A DNA stretch of 64,000 nt from Anisus vortex (taxonomy: Eukaryota; Mollusca; Gastropoda; Planorbidae): assembly GCA_949126835.1 (NCBI GenBank), contig CASBPS010000046.1:211001-275000 (forward strand), in the 5' to 3' direction. The notes beneath the pieces were generated by a model. That model searched no databases. It saw only the letters and a list, made by a program, of their open reading frames with translations, and was not told the origin of the DNA. Below are positions 1 through 12,243 of this stretch, piece by piece. How positions within the stretch are numbered: position 1 is the stretch's first letter; each line of letters begins with the position of its first letter. The translations under genes and the position numbers were made by a program.

Positions 1-1830
1 ACCACAAATCTGCTTTTGTACGGCCAGTAGAGAAGCCAAAACCACAAAACTGCTGTATTACGGCGAAAAGAGAAGCCAAAACCACAAATCTGCTATTCAA
101 GTCGTTGTACGGCCAGAACAGAAGCACCATTACCACAAATCTGCTAGTCAAGTCGTCGTACGGTTTGTGGAGAAGCCAAAACAACAAATCTGCTTTTTAA
201 GTCCTTGTACGGCCAGAAAAGAAGCCAAAACTAGAAATCTGCTATTCAAGTCGTTGTACGGTTTGTGGAGAGAGCCAAAACCATAAATCTGCTGTTTTAT
301 GGCCAGAAAAGAAGCCAAAACAAGAAATCTGCTATTCAAGTCGTTGTACGGTTTGTTGAGAGAGCCTAAACCATAAATCTGCTGTGTTACGGCCAAAAGA
401 GAAGCTAAAACCACAAATCTTCTTGTCAAGTCGTTGTACGGCCAGAAAAGAAGCCAAACCAAGAAATCTGCTATTCAAGTCGTTGTACGGATTGTGGAAA
501 AGCCAAAACCACAAATCTGCTTTTGTACGGCCAGAAAAGGAGCCAAAACCAGAAATCTGCTTTTCAAGTCGTTGTACGGTTTCTGGAGAAGCCAAAACCA
601 CAAATCTGGTTTTGTACGGCTAGTAGAGAAGCCAAAACCACAAATCTGCTGTATTACGGCGAAAAAAGAACCCAAAACCACAAATCTGCTATTCAAGTCG
701 TTGTACGGCCAGAACAGAAGCACCATTACCACAAATCTGCTAGTCAAGTCGTTGTACGGTTTGTGGAGAAGCCAAAACAACAAATCTGCTTTTTAAGTCC
801 TTGTACGGCCAGAAAAGAAGCCAAAACTAGAAATCTGCTATTCAAGTCGTTGTACGGTTTGTGGAGAGAGCCAAAACCAGAAATCTGCTGTGTTACTACC
901 AAAAGAGAAGCTGAAACCACAAATCTTGTTTTCAAGTCGTTGTACGGCCAGAAAAAAAGCCAAAACCAGAAATCTGCTGTTTTACGGCCAGAAAAGGAGC
1001 CAAAACAAGAAATCTGCTATTCAAGTCGTTGTACGGACTGTGGAAACGCCAAAACCACAAATCTGCTTTTGTAAGGCCAGTAGAGAAGCCAAAACCACAA
1101 ATCTGCTGTTTTACGGTTAGAAAAGAAGCCAAAACAAGAAACTCTGCTATTCAAGTCGTTGTACGGATTGTGGAAAAGCCAAAACCACAAATCTGCTTTT
1201 GTACGGCCAGAATAGGAGCCAAAACCAGAAATCTGCTTTTCAAGTCGTTGTACGGTTTCTGGAGAAGCCAAAACCACAAATCTGCTTTTGTACGGCCAGT
1301 AGAGAAGCCAAAACCACAAATATGCTGTATAACGGCGAAAAGAGAAGCCAAAACCACAAATCTGCTATTCAAGTCGTTGTACGGCCAGAACAGAAGCACC
1401 ATTACCACAAATCTGCTAGTCAAGTCGTTGTACGGTTTGTGGAGAAGCCAAAACAACAAATCTGCTATTCAAGTCGTTGTACGGTTTGTGGAGAGAGCCA
1501 AAACCACAAATCTGCTGTGTTACTACCAAAAGAGATGCTGAAACCACAAATCTTCTTTTCAAGTCGTTGTACGGCCAGAACAGAAGCACCATTACCACAA
1601 ATCTGCTAGTCAAGCCGTTGTACGGTTTGTGGAGAAGCCAAAACAACAAATCTGCTTTTTAAGTCCTTGTACGGCCAGAAAAGAAGCCAAAACTAGAAAT
1701 CTGCTATTCAAGTCATTGTACGGTTTGTGGAGAGAGCCAAAACCATAAATCTGTTTTTGTACGGCCAGAAAAGGAGCCAAAACCAGAAATCTGCTTTTCA
1801 AGTCTTTGTACGGTTTCTGGAGAAGCCAAA
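1..1830 (+). repeat. Class I higher-order repeat, 1,830 bp, 40 monomers, copy 1
   Basis: Counting from one AAATC anchor to the next gives 40 monomers in exactly 1,830 bp: 16 short (40 bp) and 24 long (49-51 bp). The variant order is fixed. It includes diagnostic monomers with GTTACTACC (near 893 and 1520), ACTGTGGAAACGCC (near 1037), a GTAAGGCC change (near 1071), GAATAGGAG (near 1210), and the one-base-longer AAACTCTGC (1139). The sequence returns to its starting phase at 1831. The left edge is the window edge, so the choice of start within the cycle is arbitrary. Confidence 0.93.
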
Positions 1831-3598
1831 ACCACAAATCTGCTTTTGTACGGCCAGTAGAGAAGCCAAAACCACAAAACTGCTGTATTACGGCGAAAAG
1901 AGAAGCCAAAACCACAAATCTGCTATTCAAGTCGTTGTACGGCCAGAACAGAAGCACCATTACCACAAATCTGCTAGTCAAGTCGTCGTACGGTTTGTGG
2001 AGAAGCCAAAACAACAAATCTGCTTTTTAAGTCCTTGTACGGCCAGAAAAGAAGCCAAAACTAGAAATCTGCTATTCAAGTCGTTGTACGGTTTGTGGAG
2101 AGAGCCAAAACCATAAATCTGCTGTTTTATGGCCAGAAAAGAAGCCAAAACAAGAAATCTGCTATTCAAGTCGTTGTACGGTTTGTTGAGAGAGCCTAAA
2201 CCATAAATCTGCTGTGTTACGGCCAAAAGAGAAGCTAAAACCACAAATCTTCTTGTCAAGTCGTTGTACGGCCAGAAAAGAAGCCAAACCAAGAAATCTG
2301 CTATTCAAGTCGTTGTACGGATTGTGGAAAAGCCAAAACCACAAATCTGCTTTTGTACGGCCAGAAAAGGAGCCAAAACCAGAAATCTGCTTTTCAAGTC
2401 GTTGTACGGTTTCTGGAGAAGCCAAAACCACAAATCTGGTTTTGTACGGCTAGTAGAGAAGCCAAAACCACAAATCTGCTGTATTACGGCGAAAAAAGAA
2501 CCCAAAACCACAAATCTGCTATTCAAGTCGTTGTACGGCCAGAACAGAAGCACCATTACCACAAATCTGCTAGTCAAGTCGTTGTACGGTTTGTGGAGAA
2601 GCCAAAACAACAAATCTGCTTTTTAAGTCCTTGTACGGCCAGAAAAGAAGCCAAAACTAGAAATCTGCTATTCAAGTCGTTGTACGGTTTGTGGAGAGAG
2701 CCAAAACCAGAAATCTGCTGTGTTACTACCAAAAGAGAAGCTGAAACCACAAATCTTGTTTTCAAGTCGTTGTACGGCCAGAAAAAAAGCCAAAACCAGA
2801 AATCTGCTGTTTTACGGCCAGAAAAGGAGCCAAAACAAGAAATCTGCTATTCAAGTCGTTGTACGGACTGTGGAAACGCCAAAACCACAAATCTGCTTTT
2901 GTAAGGCCAGTAGAGAAGCCAAAACCACAAATCTGCTGTTTTACGGTTAGAAAAGAAGCCAAAACAAGAAACTCTGCTATTCAAGTCGTTGTACGGATTG
3001 TGGAAAAGCCAAAACCACAAATCTGCTTTTGTACGGCCAGAATAGGAGCCAAAACCAGAAATCTGCTTTTCAAGTCGTTGTACGGTTTCTGGAGAAGCCA
3101 AAACCACAAATCTGCTTTTGTACGGCCAGTAGAGAAGCCAAAACCACAAATATGCTGTATAACGGCGAAAAGAGAAGCCAAAACCACAAATCTGCTATTC
3201 AAGTCGTTGTACGGCCAGAACAGAAGCACCATTACCACAAATCTGCTAGTCAAGTCGTTGTACGGTTTGTGGAGAAGCCAAAACAACAAATCTGCTATTC
3301 AAGTCGTTGTACGGTTTGTGGAGAGAGCCAAAACCACAAATCTGCTGTGTTACTACCAAAAGAGATGCTGAAACCACAAATCTTCTTTTCAAGTCGTTGT
3401 ACGGCCAGAACAGAAGCACCATTACCACAAATCTGCTAGTCAAGCCGTTGTACGGTTTGTGGAGAAGCCAAAACAACAAATCTGCTTTTTAAGTCCTTGT
3501 ACGGCCAGAAAAGAAGCCAAAACTAGAAATCTGCTATTCAAGTCATTGTACGGTTTGTGGAGAGAGCCAAAACCATAAATCTGTTTTTGTACGGCCAG
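1831..3598 (+). repeat. Class I higher-order repeat, copy 2, broken at 3598
   Basis: This segment repeats 1-1768 at a constant offset of 1,830 bp with no difference that I could find. At 3599 the match stops: copy 1 continues with CCAGAAAAGGAG, whereas this copy joins CCAGTAGAGAAG, a different monomer at the same internal position. The break lies within the conserved TACGGCCAG stretch, as expected for a crossover between misaligned monomers. The last 62 bp of the 1,830-bp cycle are missing. Confidence 0.9.
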
Positions 3599-4424
3599 TA
3601 GAGAAGCCAAAACCACAAATCTGCTGTATTTGGCGAAAAGAGAAGCCAAAACCACAAATCTGCTATTCAAGTCGTTGTACGGCCAGAACAGAAGCACCAT
3701 TACCACAAATCTGCTAGTCAAGTCGTTGTACGGTTTGTTGAGAAGCCAAAACAACAAATCTGCTTTTTAAGTCCTTGTACGGCCAGAAAAAAAAGCTAAA
3801 ACTAGAAATCTGCTATTCAAGTCGTTGTACGGTTTATGGAGAGACCCAAAACCATAAATCTGCTGTGTTACGGCCAAAAGAGAAGCTAAAACCACAAATC
3901 TTCTTGTCAAGTCGTTGTACGGCCAGAAAAGGAGCCAAAACAAGAAATCTGCTTTTCAAGTCGTTGTACGGTTTCTGGAGAAGCCAAAACCACAAATCTG
4001 CTTTTGTACGGCTAGTAGAGAAGCCAAAACCACAAATCTGCTGTATTACGGCGAAAAGAGAAGCCAAAACCACAAATCTGCTATTCAAGTCGTTGTACGG
4101 CCAGAAAAAAAGCCAAAACCAGAAATCTGCTGTTTTACGGCCAGAAAAGGAGCCAAAACAACAAATCTGCTGTTTTACGGCCAAAAGAGAAGCCAAAACC
4201 ATAAATCTGCTGTGTTACGGCCAAAAGAGAAGCTAAAACCACAAATCTTCTTTTCAAGTCGTTGTACGGCCAGAAAAGAAGCCAAAACAAGAAATCTGCT
4301 ATTCAAGTCGTTGTACGGATTGTGGAAAAGCCAAAACCACAAATCTGCTTTTGTACGGCCAGAATAGGAGCCAAAACCAGAAATCTGCTTTTCAAGTCGT
4401 TGTACGGTTTCTGGAGAAGCCAAA
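3599..4424 (+). repeat. Class I linker block with 39-bp TATTTGGCG monomer
   Basis: This block separates the second and third 1,830-bp units. It opens with a short monomer in which TATTACGGCG has become TATTTGGCG (3627), one base shorter than usual. It also carries an eight-A run (about 3787-3794) where the related copies near 8.84 and 15.25 kb have seven, and it ends with the GAATAGGAG monomer. The same block, with or without an extra 89-bp monomer pair, recurs near 8.65, 15.06, 31.9, 34.2, 38.8, 40.1, 54.1, 58.0 and 61.6 kb. It is therefore a stable module rather than a random patch. Confidence 0.8.
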
Positions 4425-6254
4425 ACCACAAATCTGCTTTTGTACGGCCAGTAGAGAAGCCAAAACCACAAAACTGCTGTATTACGGCGAAAAGAGAAGC
4501 CAAAACCACAAATCTGCTATTCAAGTCGTTGTACGGCCAGAACAGAAGCACCATTACCACAAATCTGCTAGTCAAGTCGTCGTACGGTTTGTGGAGAAGC
4601 CAAAACAACAAATCTGCTTTTTAAGTCCTTGTACGGCCAGAAAAGAAGCCAAAACTAGAAATCTGCTATTCAAGTCGTTGTACGGTTTGTGGAGAGAGCC
4701 AAAACCATAAATCTGCTGTTTTATGGCCAGAAAAGAAGCCAAAACAAGAAATCTGCTATTCAAGTCGTTGTACGGTTTGTTGAGAGAGCCTAAACCATAA
4801 ATCTGCTGTGTTACGGCCAAAAGAGAAGCTAAAACCACAAATCTTCTTGTCAAGTCGTTGTACGGCCAGAAAAGAAGCCAAACCAAGAAATCTGCTATTC
4901 AAGTCGTTGTACGGATTGTGGAAAAGCCAAAACCACAAATCTGCTTTTGTACGGCCAGAAAAGGAGCCAAAACCAGAAATCTGCTTTTCAAGTCGTTGTA
5001 CGGTTTCTGGAGAAGCCAAAACCACAAATCTGGTTTTGTACGGCTAGTAGAGAAGCCAAAACCACAAATCTGCTGTATTACGGCGAAAAAAGAACCCAAA
5101 ACCACAAATCTGCTATTCAAGTCGTTGTACGGCCAGAACAGAAGCACCATTACCACAAATCTGCTAGTCAAGTCGTTGTACGGTTTGTGGAGAAGCCAAA
5201 ACAACAAATCTGCTTTTTAAGTCCTTGTACGGCCAGAAAAGAAGCCAAAACTAGAAATCTGCTATTCAAGTCGTTGTACGGTTTGTGGAGAGAGCCAAAA
5301 CCAGAAATCTGCTGTGTTACTACCAAAAGAGAAGCTGAAACCACAAATCTTGTTTTCAAGTCGTTGTACGGCCAGAAAAAAAGCCAAAACCAGAAATCTG
5401 CTGTTTTACGGCCAGAAAAGGAGCCAAAACAAGAAATCTGCTATTCAAGTCGTTGTACGGACTGTGGAAACGCCAAAACCACAAATCTGCTTTTGTAAGG
5501 CCAGTAGAGAAGCCAAAACCACAAATCTGCTGTTTTACGGTTAGAAAAGAAGCCAAAACAAGAAACTCTGCTATTCAAGTCGTTGTACGGATTGTGGAAA
5601 AGCCAAAACCACAAATCTGCTTTTGTACGGCCAGAATAGGAGCCAAAACCAGAAATCTGCTTTTCAAGTCGTTGTACGGTTTCTGGAGAAGCCAAAACCA
5701 CAAATCTGCTTTTGTACGGCCAGTAGAGAAGCCAAAACCACAAATATGCTGTATAACGGCGAAAAGAGAAGCCAAAACCACAAATCTGCTATTCAAGTCG
5801 TTGTACGGCCAGAACAGAAGCACCATTACCACAAATCTGCTAGTCAAGTCGTTGTACGGTTTGTGGAGAAGCCAAAACAACAAATCTGCTATTCAAGTCG
5901 TTGTACGGTTTGTGGAGAGAGCCAAAACCACAAATCTGCTGTGTTACTACCAAAAGAGATGCTGAAACCACAAATCTTCTTTTCAAGTCGTTGTACGGCC
6001 AGAACAGAAGCACCATTACCACAAATCTGCTAGTCAAGCCGTTGTACGGTTTGTGGAGAAGCCAAAACAACAAATCTGCTTTTTAAGTCCTTGTACGGCC
6101 AGAAAAGAAGCCAAAACTAGAAATCTGCTATTCAAGTCATTGTACGGTTTGTGGAGAGAGCCAAAACCATAAATCTGTTTTTGTACGGCCAGAAAAGGAG
6201 CCAAAACCAGAAATCTGCTTTTCAAGTCTTTGTACGGTTTCTGGAGAAGCCAAA
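4425..6254 (+). repeat. Class I higher-order repeat, 1,830 bp, copy 3
   Basis: This matches 1-1830 at offset 4,424 bp with no difference found, including the AAACTCTGC insertion and the GTTACTACC monomers. The match to the start of unit 2 runs on to 6302. There, AAATCTGCTG replaces AAAACTGCTG (base T at 6303 against A at 1879), and Class II order begins. Units 1, 2 and 3 are thus nearly identical although unit 3 is separated by the 826-bp linker block. Confidence 0.9.
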
Positions 6255-6923
6255 ACCACAAATCTGCTTTTGTACGGCCAGTAGAGAAGCCAAAACCACA
6301 AATCTGCTGTATTACGGCGAAAAGAGAAGCCAAAACCACAAATCTGCTATTCAAGTCGTTGTACGGCCAGAACAGAAGCACCATTACCACAAATCTGCTA
6401 GTCAAGTCGTTGTACGGTTTGTTGAGAAGCCAAAACAACAAATCTGCTTTTCAAGTCCTTGTACGGCCAGAAAAGAAGCCAAAACTAGAAATCTGCTATT
6501 CAAGTCGTTGTACGGTTTGTGGAGAGACCCAAAACCATAAATCTGCTGTGTTACGGCCAAAAGAGAAGCTAAAACCACAAATCTTCTTGTCAAGTCGTTG
6601 TACGGCCAGAAAATAAGCCAAAACAAGAAATCTGCTATTCAAGTCGTTATACAGATTGTGGAAAAGCCAAAACCTCAAATCTGCTTTTGTACGGCCAGAA
6701 AAGGAGCCAAAACAAGAAATCTGCTTTTCAAGTCTTTGTACGGTTTCTGAAGAAGCCAAAACCACAAATCTGCTTTTGTACGGCCAGTAGAGAAGCCAAA
6801 ACCACAAATCTGCTGTATTACGGCGAAAAGAGAAGCCAAAACCACAAATCTGCTATTCAAGTCGTTGTACGGCCAGAACAAAAGCACCATTACCACAAAT
6901 CTGCTAGTCAAGTCGTTGTACGG
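5982..6923 (+). repeat. Class II block, left member of a 1,361-bp-spaced pair
   Basis: This 942-bp segment matches 7343-8284 at a constant offset of 1,361 bp with few substitutions. Examples are AAAATAAGCC near 6611 against AAAAGAAGCC in the partner, and ACAAAAGCACC near 6878 against ACAGAAGCACC. It covers the end of the third Class I unit and the first 368-bp and 457-bp Class II cycles. At 6924 it switches abruptly to a Class I insert (CCAGAAAAAAAGCC). Confidence 0.82.
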
Positions 6924-7342
6924 CCAGAAAAAAAGCCAAAACCAGAAATCTGCTGTTTTACGGCCAGAAAAGGAGCCAAAACAAGAAATCTGCTATTCAA
7001 GTCGTTGTACGGACTGTGGAAACGCCAAAACCACAAATCTGCTTTTGTAAGGCCAGTAGAGAAGCCAAAACCACAAATCTGCTGTTTTACGGTTAGAAAA
7101 GAAGCCAAAACAAGAAATCTGCTATTCAAGACGTTGTACGGATTGTGGAAAAGCCAAAACCACAAATCTGCTTTTGTACGGCCAGAATAGGAGCCAAAAC
7201 CAGAAATCTGCTTTTCAAGTCGTTGTACGGTTTCTGGAGAAGCCAAAACCACAAATCTGCTTTTGTACGGCCAGTAGAGAAGCCAAAACCACAAATATGC
7301 TGTATAACGGCGAAAAGAGAAGCCAAAACCACAAATCTGCTA
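6924..7342 (+). repeat. Class I fragment inserted between Class II blocks
   Basis: This 419-bp stretch has the Class I monomer order around ACTGTGGAAACGCC, GTAAGGCC, GGTTAGAAAAG and GAATAGGAG, as in 950-1378 of the first unit. It carries a private CAAGACGTTG change near 7130 where the family has CAAGTCGTTG. It is flanked by the two copies of the 942-bp Class II block, so it looks like a crossover product that joined the two classes. Confidence 0.78.
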
Positions 7343-8284
7343 TTCAAGTCGTTGTACGGCCAGAACAGAAGCACCATTACCACAAATCTGCTAGTCAAGC
7401 CGTTGTACGGTTTGTGGAGAAGCCAAAACAACAAATCTGCTTTTTAAGTCCTTGTACGACCAGAAAAGAAGCCAAAACTAGAAATCTGCTATTCAAGTCA
7501 TTGTACGGTTTGTGGAGAGAGCCAAAACCATAAATCTGTTTTTGTACGGCCAGAAAAGGAGCCAAAACCAGAAATCTGCTTTTCAAGTCTTTGTACGGTT
7601 TCTGGAGAAGCCAAAACCACAAATCTGCTTTTGTACGGCCAGTAGAGAAGCCAAAACCACAAATCTGCTGTATTACGGCGAAAAGAGAAGCCAAAACCAC
7701 AAATCTGCTATTCAAGTCGTTGTACGGCCAGAACAGAAGCACCATTACCACAAATCTGCTAGTCAAGTCGTTGTACGGTTTGTTGAGAAGCCAAAACAAC
7801 AAATCTGCTTTTCAAGTCCTTGTACGGCCAGAAAAGAAGCCAAAACTAGAAATCTGCTATTCAAGTCGTTGTACGGTTTGTGGAGAGACCCAAAACCATA
7901 AATCTGCTGTGTTACGGCCAAAAGAGAAGCTAAAACCACAAATCTTCTTGTCAAGTCGTTGTACGGCCAGAAAAGAAGCCAAAACAAGAAATCTGCTATT
8001 CAAGTCGTTATACAGATTGTGGAAAAGCCAAAACCTCAAATCTGCTTTTGTACGGCCAGAAAAGGAGCCAAAACAAGAAATCTGCTTTTCAAGTCTTTGT
8101 ACGGTTTCTGAAGAAGCCAAAACCACAAATCTGCTTTTGTACGGCCAGTAGAGAAGCCAAAACCACAAATCTGCTGTATTACGGCGAAAAGAGAAGCCAA
8201 AACCACAAATCTGCTATTCAAGTCGTTGTACGGCCAGAACAGAAGCACCATTACCACAAATCTGCTAGTCAAGTCGTTGTACGG
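7343..8284 (+). repeat. Class II block, right member of the 1,361-bp-spaced pair
   Basis: This is the near-identical partner of 5982-6923. A private CGACCAG change lies near 7456 where the partner has CGGCCAG. At 8285 the two copies part: this one continues with TTTGTTGAGAAGCC, whereas the left member enters a Class I fragment. Confidence 0.82.
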
Positions 8285-8652
8285 TTTGTTGAGAAGCCAA
8301 AACAACAAATCTGCTTTTTAAGTCCTTGTACGGCCAGAAAAGAAGCCAAAACTAGAAATCTGCTATTCAAGTCGTTGTACGGTTTGTGGAGAGAGCCAAA
8401 ACCATAAATCTGCTGTGTTACGGCCAAAAGAGAAGCTAAAACCACAAATCTTCTTGTCAAGTCGTTGGACGGCCAGAAAAGAAGCCAAAACAAGAAATCT
8501 GCTATTCAAGTCGTTGTACGGATTGTGGAAAAGCCAAAACCACAAATCTGCTTTTGTACGGCCAGAAAAGGAGCCAAAACCAGAAATCTGCTTTTCAAGT
8601 CGTTGTACGGTTTCTGGAGAAGCCAAAACCACAAATCTGCTTTTGTACGGCT
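8285..8652 (+). repeat. Transition block with GTTGGACGG monomer
   Basis: This block joins the Class II block to the next Class I module. It holds the first of at least seven copies of a monomer in which TTGTACGG is changed to TTGGACGG (near 8464). The other copies are near 31726, 33998, 38576, 53908, 57788 and 61381. The block is part of a module that recurs with an internal spacing of 505 bp to the next similar module (for example 8415 to 8920). Confidence 0.75.
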
Positions 8653-11600
8653 AGTAGAGAAGCCAAAACCACAAATCTGCTGTATTTGGCGAAAAGAGAA
8701 GCCAAAACCACAAATCTGCTATTCAAGTCGTTGTACGGCCAGAACAGAAGCACCATTACCACAAATCTGCTAGTCAAGTCGTTGTACGGTTTGTTGAGAA
8801 GCCAAAACAACAAATCTGCTTTTTAAGTCCTTGTACGGCCAGAAAAAAAGCTAAAACTAGAAATCTGCTATTCAAGTCGTTGTACGGTTTATGGAGAGAG
8901 CCAAAACCATAAATCTGCTGTGTTACGGCCAAAAGAGAAGCTAAAACCACAAATCTTCTTGTCAAGTCGTTGTACGGCCAGAAAAGAAGCCAAAACAAGA
9001 AATCTGCTATTCAAGTCGTTATACGGATTGTGGAAAAGCCAAAACCTCAAATCTGCTTTTGTACGGCCAGAAAAGGAGCCAAAACAAGAAATCTGCTTTT
9101 CAAGTCGTTGTACGGTTTTTGGAGAAGCCAAAACCACAAATCTGCTTTTGTACGGCTAGTAGAGAAGCCAAAACCACAAATCTGCTGTATTACGGCGAAA
9201 AGAGAAGCCAAAACCACAAATCTGCTATTCAAGTCGTTGTACGGCCAGAAAAAAAGCCAAAACCAGAAATCTGCTGTTTTACGGCCAGAAAAGGAGCCAA
9301 AACCACAAATCTGCTGTTTTACGGCCAAAAGAGAAGCCAAAACCATAAATCTGCTGTGTTACGGCCAAAAGAGAAGCTAAAACCACAAATCTTCTTTTCA
9401 AGTCGTTGTACGGCCAGAAAAGAAGCCAAAACAAGAAATCTGCTATTCAAGTCGTTGTACGGATTGTGGAAAAGCCAAAACCACAAATCTGCTTTTGTAC
9501 GGCCAGAATAGGAGCCAAAACCAGAAATCTGCTTTTCAAGTCGTTGTACGGTTTCTGGAGAAGCCAAAACCACAAATCTGCTTTTGTACGGCCAGTAGAG
9601 AAGCCAAAACCACAAAACTGCTGTATTACGGCGAAAAGAGAAGCCAAAACCACAAATCTGCTATTCAAGTCGTTGTACGGCCAGAACAGAAGCACCATTA
9701 CCACAAATCTGCTAGTCAAGTCGTCGTACGGTTTGTGGAGAAGCCAAAACAACAAATCTGCTTTTTAAGTCCTTGTACGGCCAGAAAAGAAGCCAAAACT
9801 AGAAATCTGCTATTCAAGTCGTTGTACGGTTTGTGGAGAGAGCCAAAACCATAAATCTGCTGTTTTATGGCCAGAAAAGAAGCCAAAACAAGAAATCTGC
9901 TATTCAAGTCGTTGTACGGTTTGTTGAGAGAGCCTAAACCATAAATCTGCTGTGTTACGGCCAAAAGAGAAGCTAAAACCACAAATCTTCTTGTCAAGTC
10001 GTTGTACGGCCAGAAAAGAAGCCAAACCAAGAAATCTGCTATTCAAGTCGTTGTACGGATTGTGGAAAAGCCAAAACCACAAATCTGCTTTTGTACGGCC
10101 AGAAAAGGAGCCAAAACCAGAAATCTGCTTTTCAAGTCGTTGTACGGTTTCTGGAGAAGCCAAAACCACAAATCTGCTTTTGTACGGCTAGTAGAGAAGC
10201 CAAAACCACAAATCTGCTGTATTACGGCGAAAAAAGAACCCAAAACCACAAATCTGCTATTCAAGTCGTTGTACGGCCAGAACAGAAGCACCATTACCAC
10301 AAATCTGCTAGTCAAGTCGTTGTACGGTTTGTGGAGAAGCCAAAACAACAAATCTGCTTTTTAAGTCCTTGTACGGCCAGAAAAGAAGCCAAAACTAGAA
10401 ATCTGCTATTCAAGTCGTTGTACGGTTTGTGGAGAGAGCCAAAACCACAAATCTGCTGTGTTACTACCAAAAGAGAAGCTGAAACCACAAATCTTGTTTT
10501 CAAGTCGTTGTACGGCCAGAAAAAAAGCCAAAACCAGAAATCTGCTGTTTTACGGCCAGAAAAGGAGCCAAAACAAGAAATCTGCTATTCAAGTCGTTGT
10601 ACGGACTGTGGAAACGCCAAAACCACAAATCTGCTTTTGTAAGGCCAGTAGAGAAGCCAAAACCACAAATCTGCTGTTTTACGGTTAGAAAAGAAGCCAA
10701 AACAAGAAATCTGCTATTCAAGTCGTTGTACGGATTGTGGAAAAGCCAAAACCACAAATCTGCTTTTGTACGGCCAGAATAGGAGCCAAAACCAGAAATC
10801 TGCTTTTCAAGTCGTTGTACGGTTTCTGGAGAAGCCAAAACCACAAATCTGCTTTTGTACGGCCAGTAGAGAAGCCAAAACCACAAATATGCTGTATAAC
10901 GGCGAAAAGAGAAGCCAAAACCACAAATCTGCTATTCAAGTCGTTGTACGGCCAGAACAGAAGCACCATTACCACAAATCTGCTAGTCAAGTCGTTGTAC
11001 GGTTTGTGGAGAAGCCAAAACAACAAATCTGCTATTCAAGTCGTTGTACGGTTTGTGGAGAGAGCCAAAACCACAAATCTGCTGTGTTACTACCAAAAGA
11101 GAAGCTGAAACCACAAATCTTCTTTTCAAGTCGTTGTACGGCCAGAACAGAAGCACCATTACCACAAATCTGCTAGTCAAGCCGTTGTACGGTTTGTGGA
11201 GAAGCCAAAACAACAAATCTGCTTTTTAAGTCCTTGTACGGCCAGAAAAGAAGCCAAAACTAGAAATCTGCTATTCAAGTCATTGTACGGTTTGTGGAGA
11301 GAGCCAAAACCATAAATCTGTTTTTGTACGGCCAGAAAAGGAGCCAAAACCAGAAATCTGCTTTTCAAGTCTTTGTACGGTTTCTGGAGAAGCCAAAACC
11401 ACAAATCTGCTTTTGTACGGCCAGTAGAGAAGCCAAAACCACAAATCTGCTGTATTACGGCGAAAAGAGAAGCCAAAACCACAAATCTGCTATTCAAGTC
11501 GTTGTACGGCCAGAACAGAAGCACCATTACCACAAATCTGCTAGTCAAGTCGTTGTACGGTTTGTTGAGAAGCCAAAACAACAAATCTGCTTTTCAAGTC

Positions 11601-12066
11601 CTTGTACGGCCAGAAAAGAAGCCAAAACTAGAAATCTGCTATTCAAGTCGTTGTACGGTTTGTGGAGAGACCCAAAACCATAAATCTGCTGTGTTACGGC
11701 CAAAAGAGAAGCTAAAACCACAAATCTTCTTGTCAAGTCGTTGTACGGCCAGAAAATAAGCCAAAACAAGAAATCTGCTATTCAAGTCGTTATACAGATT
11801 GTGGAAAAGCCAAAACCTCAAATCTGCTTTTGTACGGCCAGAAAAGGAGCCAAAACAAGAAATCTGCTTTTCAAGTCTTTGTACGGTTTCTGAAGAAGCC
11901 AAAACCACAAATCTGCTTTTGTACGGCCAGTAGAGAAGCCAAAACCACAAATCTGCTGTATTACGGCGAAAAGAGAAGCCAAAACCACAAATCTGCTATT
12001 CAAGTCGTTGTACGGCCAGAACAGAAGCACCATTACCACAAATCTGCTAGTCAAGTCGTTGTACGG
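8653..12066 (+). repeat. Long-range copy of 3597-6923 (Class I module plus Class II head)
   Basis: This segment follows 3597-6923 at an offset that moves from 5,056 to 5,144 and then 5,143 bp. Three indels explain the shifts: seven instead of eight As near 8837, an extra 89-bp monomer pair near 8.96-9.05 kb (containing TTATACGGATTGTGG), and loss of the extra base of AAACTCTGC near 10709. Substitutions are sparse. The match ends at 12067 where TTTGTGGAG replaces CCAGAAAAAAAG. Confidence 0.82.
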
Positions 12067-12243
12067 TTTGTGGAGAAGCCAAAACAACAAATCTGCTTTT
12101 TAAGTCCTTGTACGGCCAGAAAAGAAACCAAAACTAGAAATATGCTATTCAAGTCGTTGTACGGTTTGTGGAGAGAGCCAAAACCATAAATCTGTTTTTG
12201 TACGGCCAGAAAAGGAGCCAAAACCAGAAATCTGCTTTTCAAG
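10334..12243 (+). repeat. Left member of a 2,485-bp-spaced duplicate
   Basis: This 1,910-bp segment matches 12819-14728 at offset 2,485 bp with few substitutions. It overlaps the end of the long-range copy described for 8653-12066, so the duplication came after that copy was made or shared its template. The left boundary is at TTTGTGGAG against TTTGTTGAG. The right boundary is at AAGCCGTTG against AAGTCGTTG. Confidence 0.8.
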
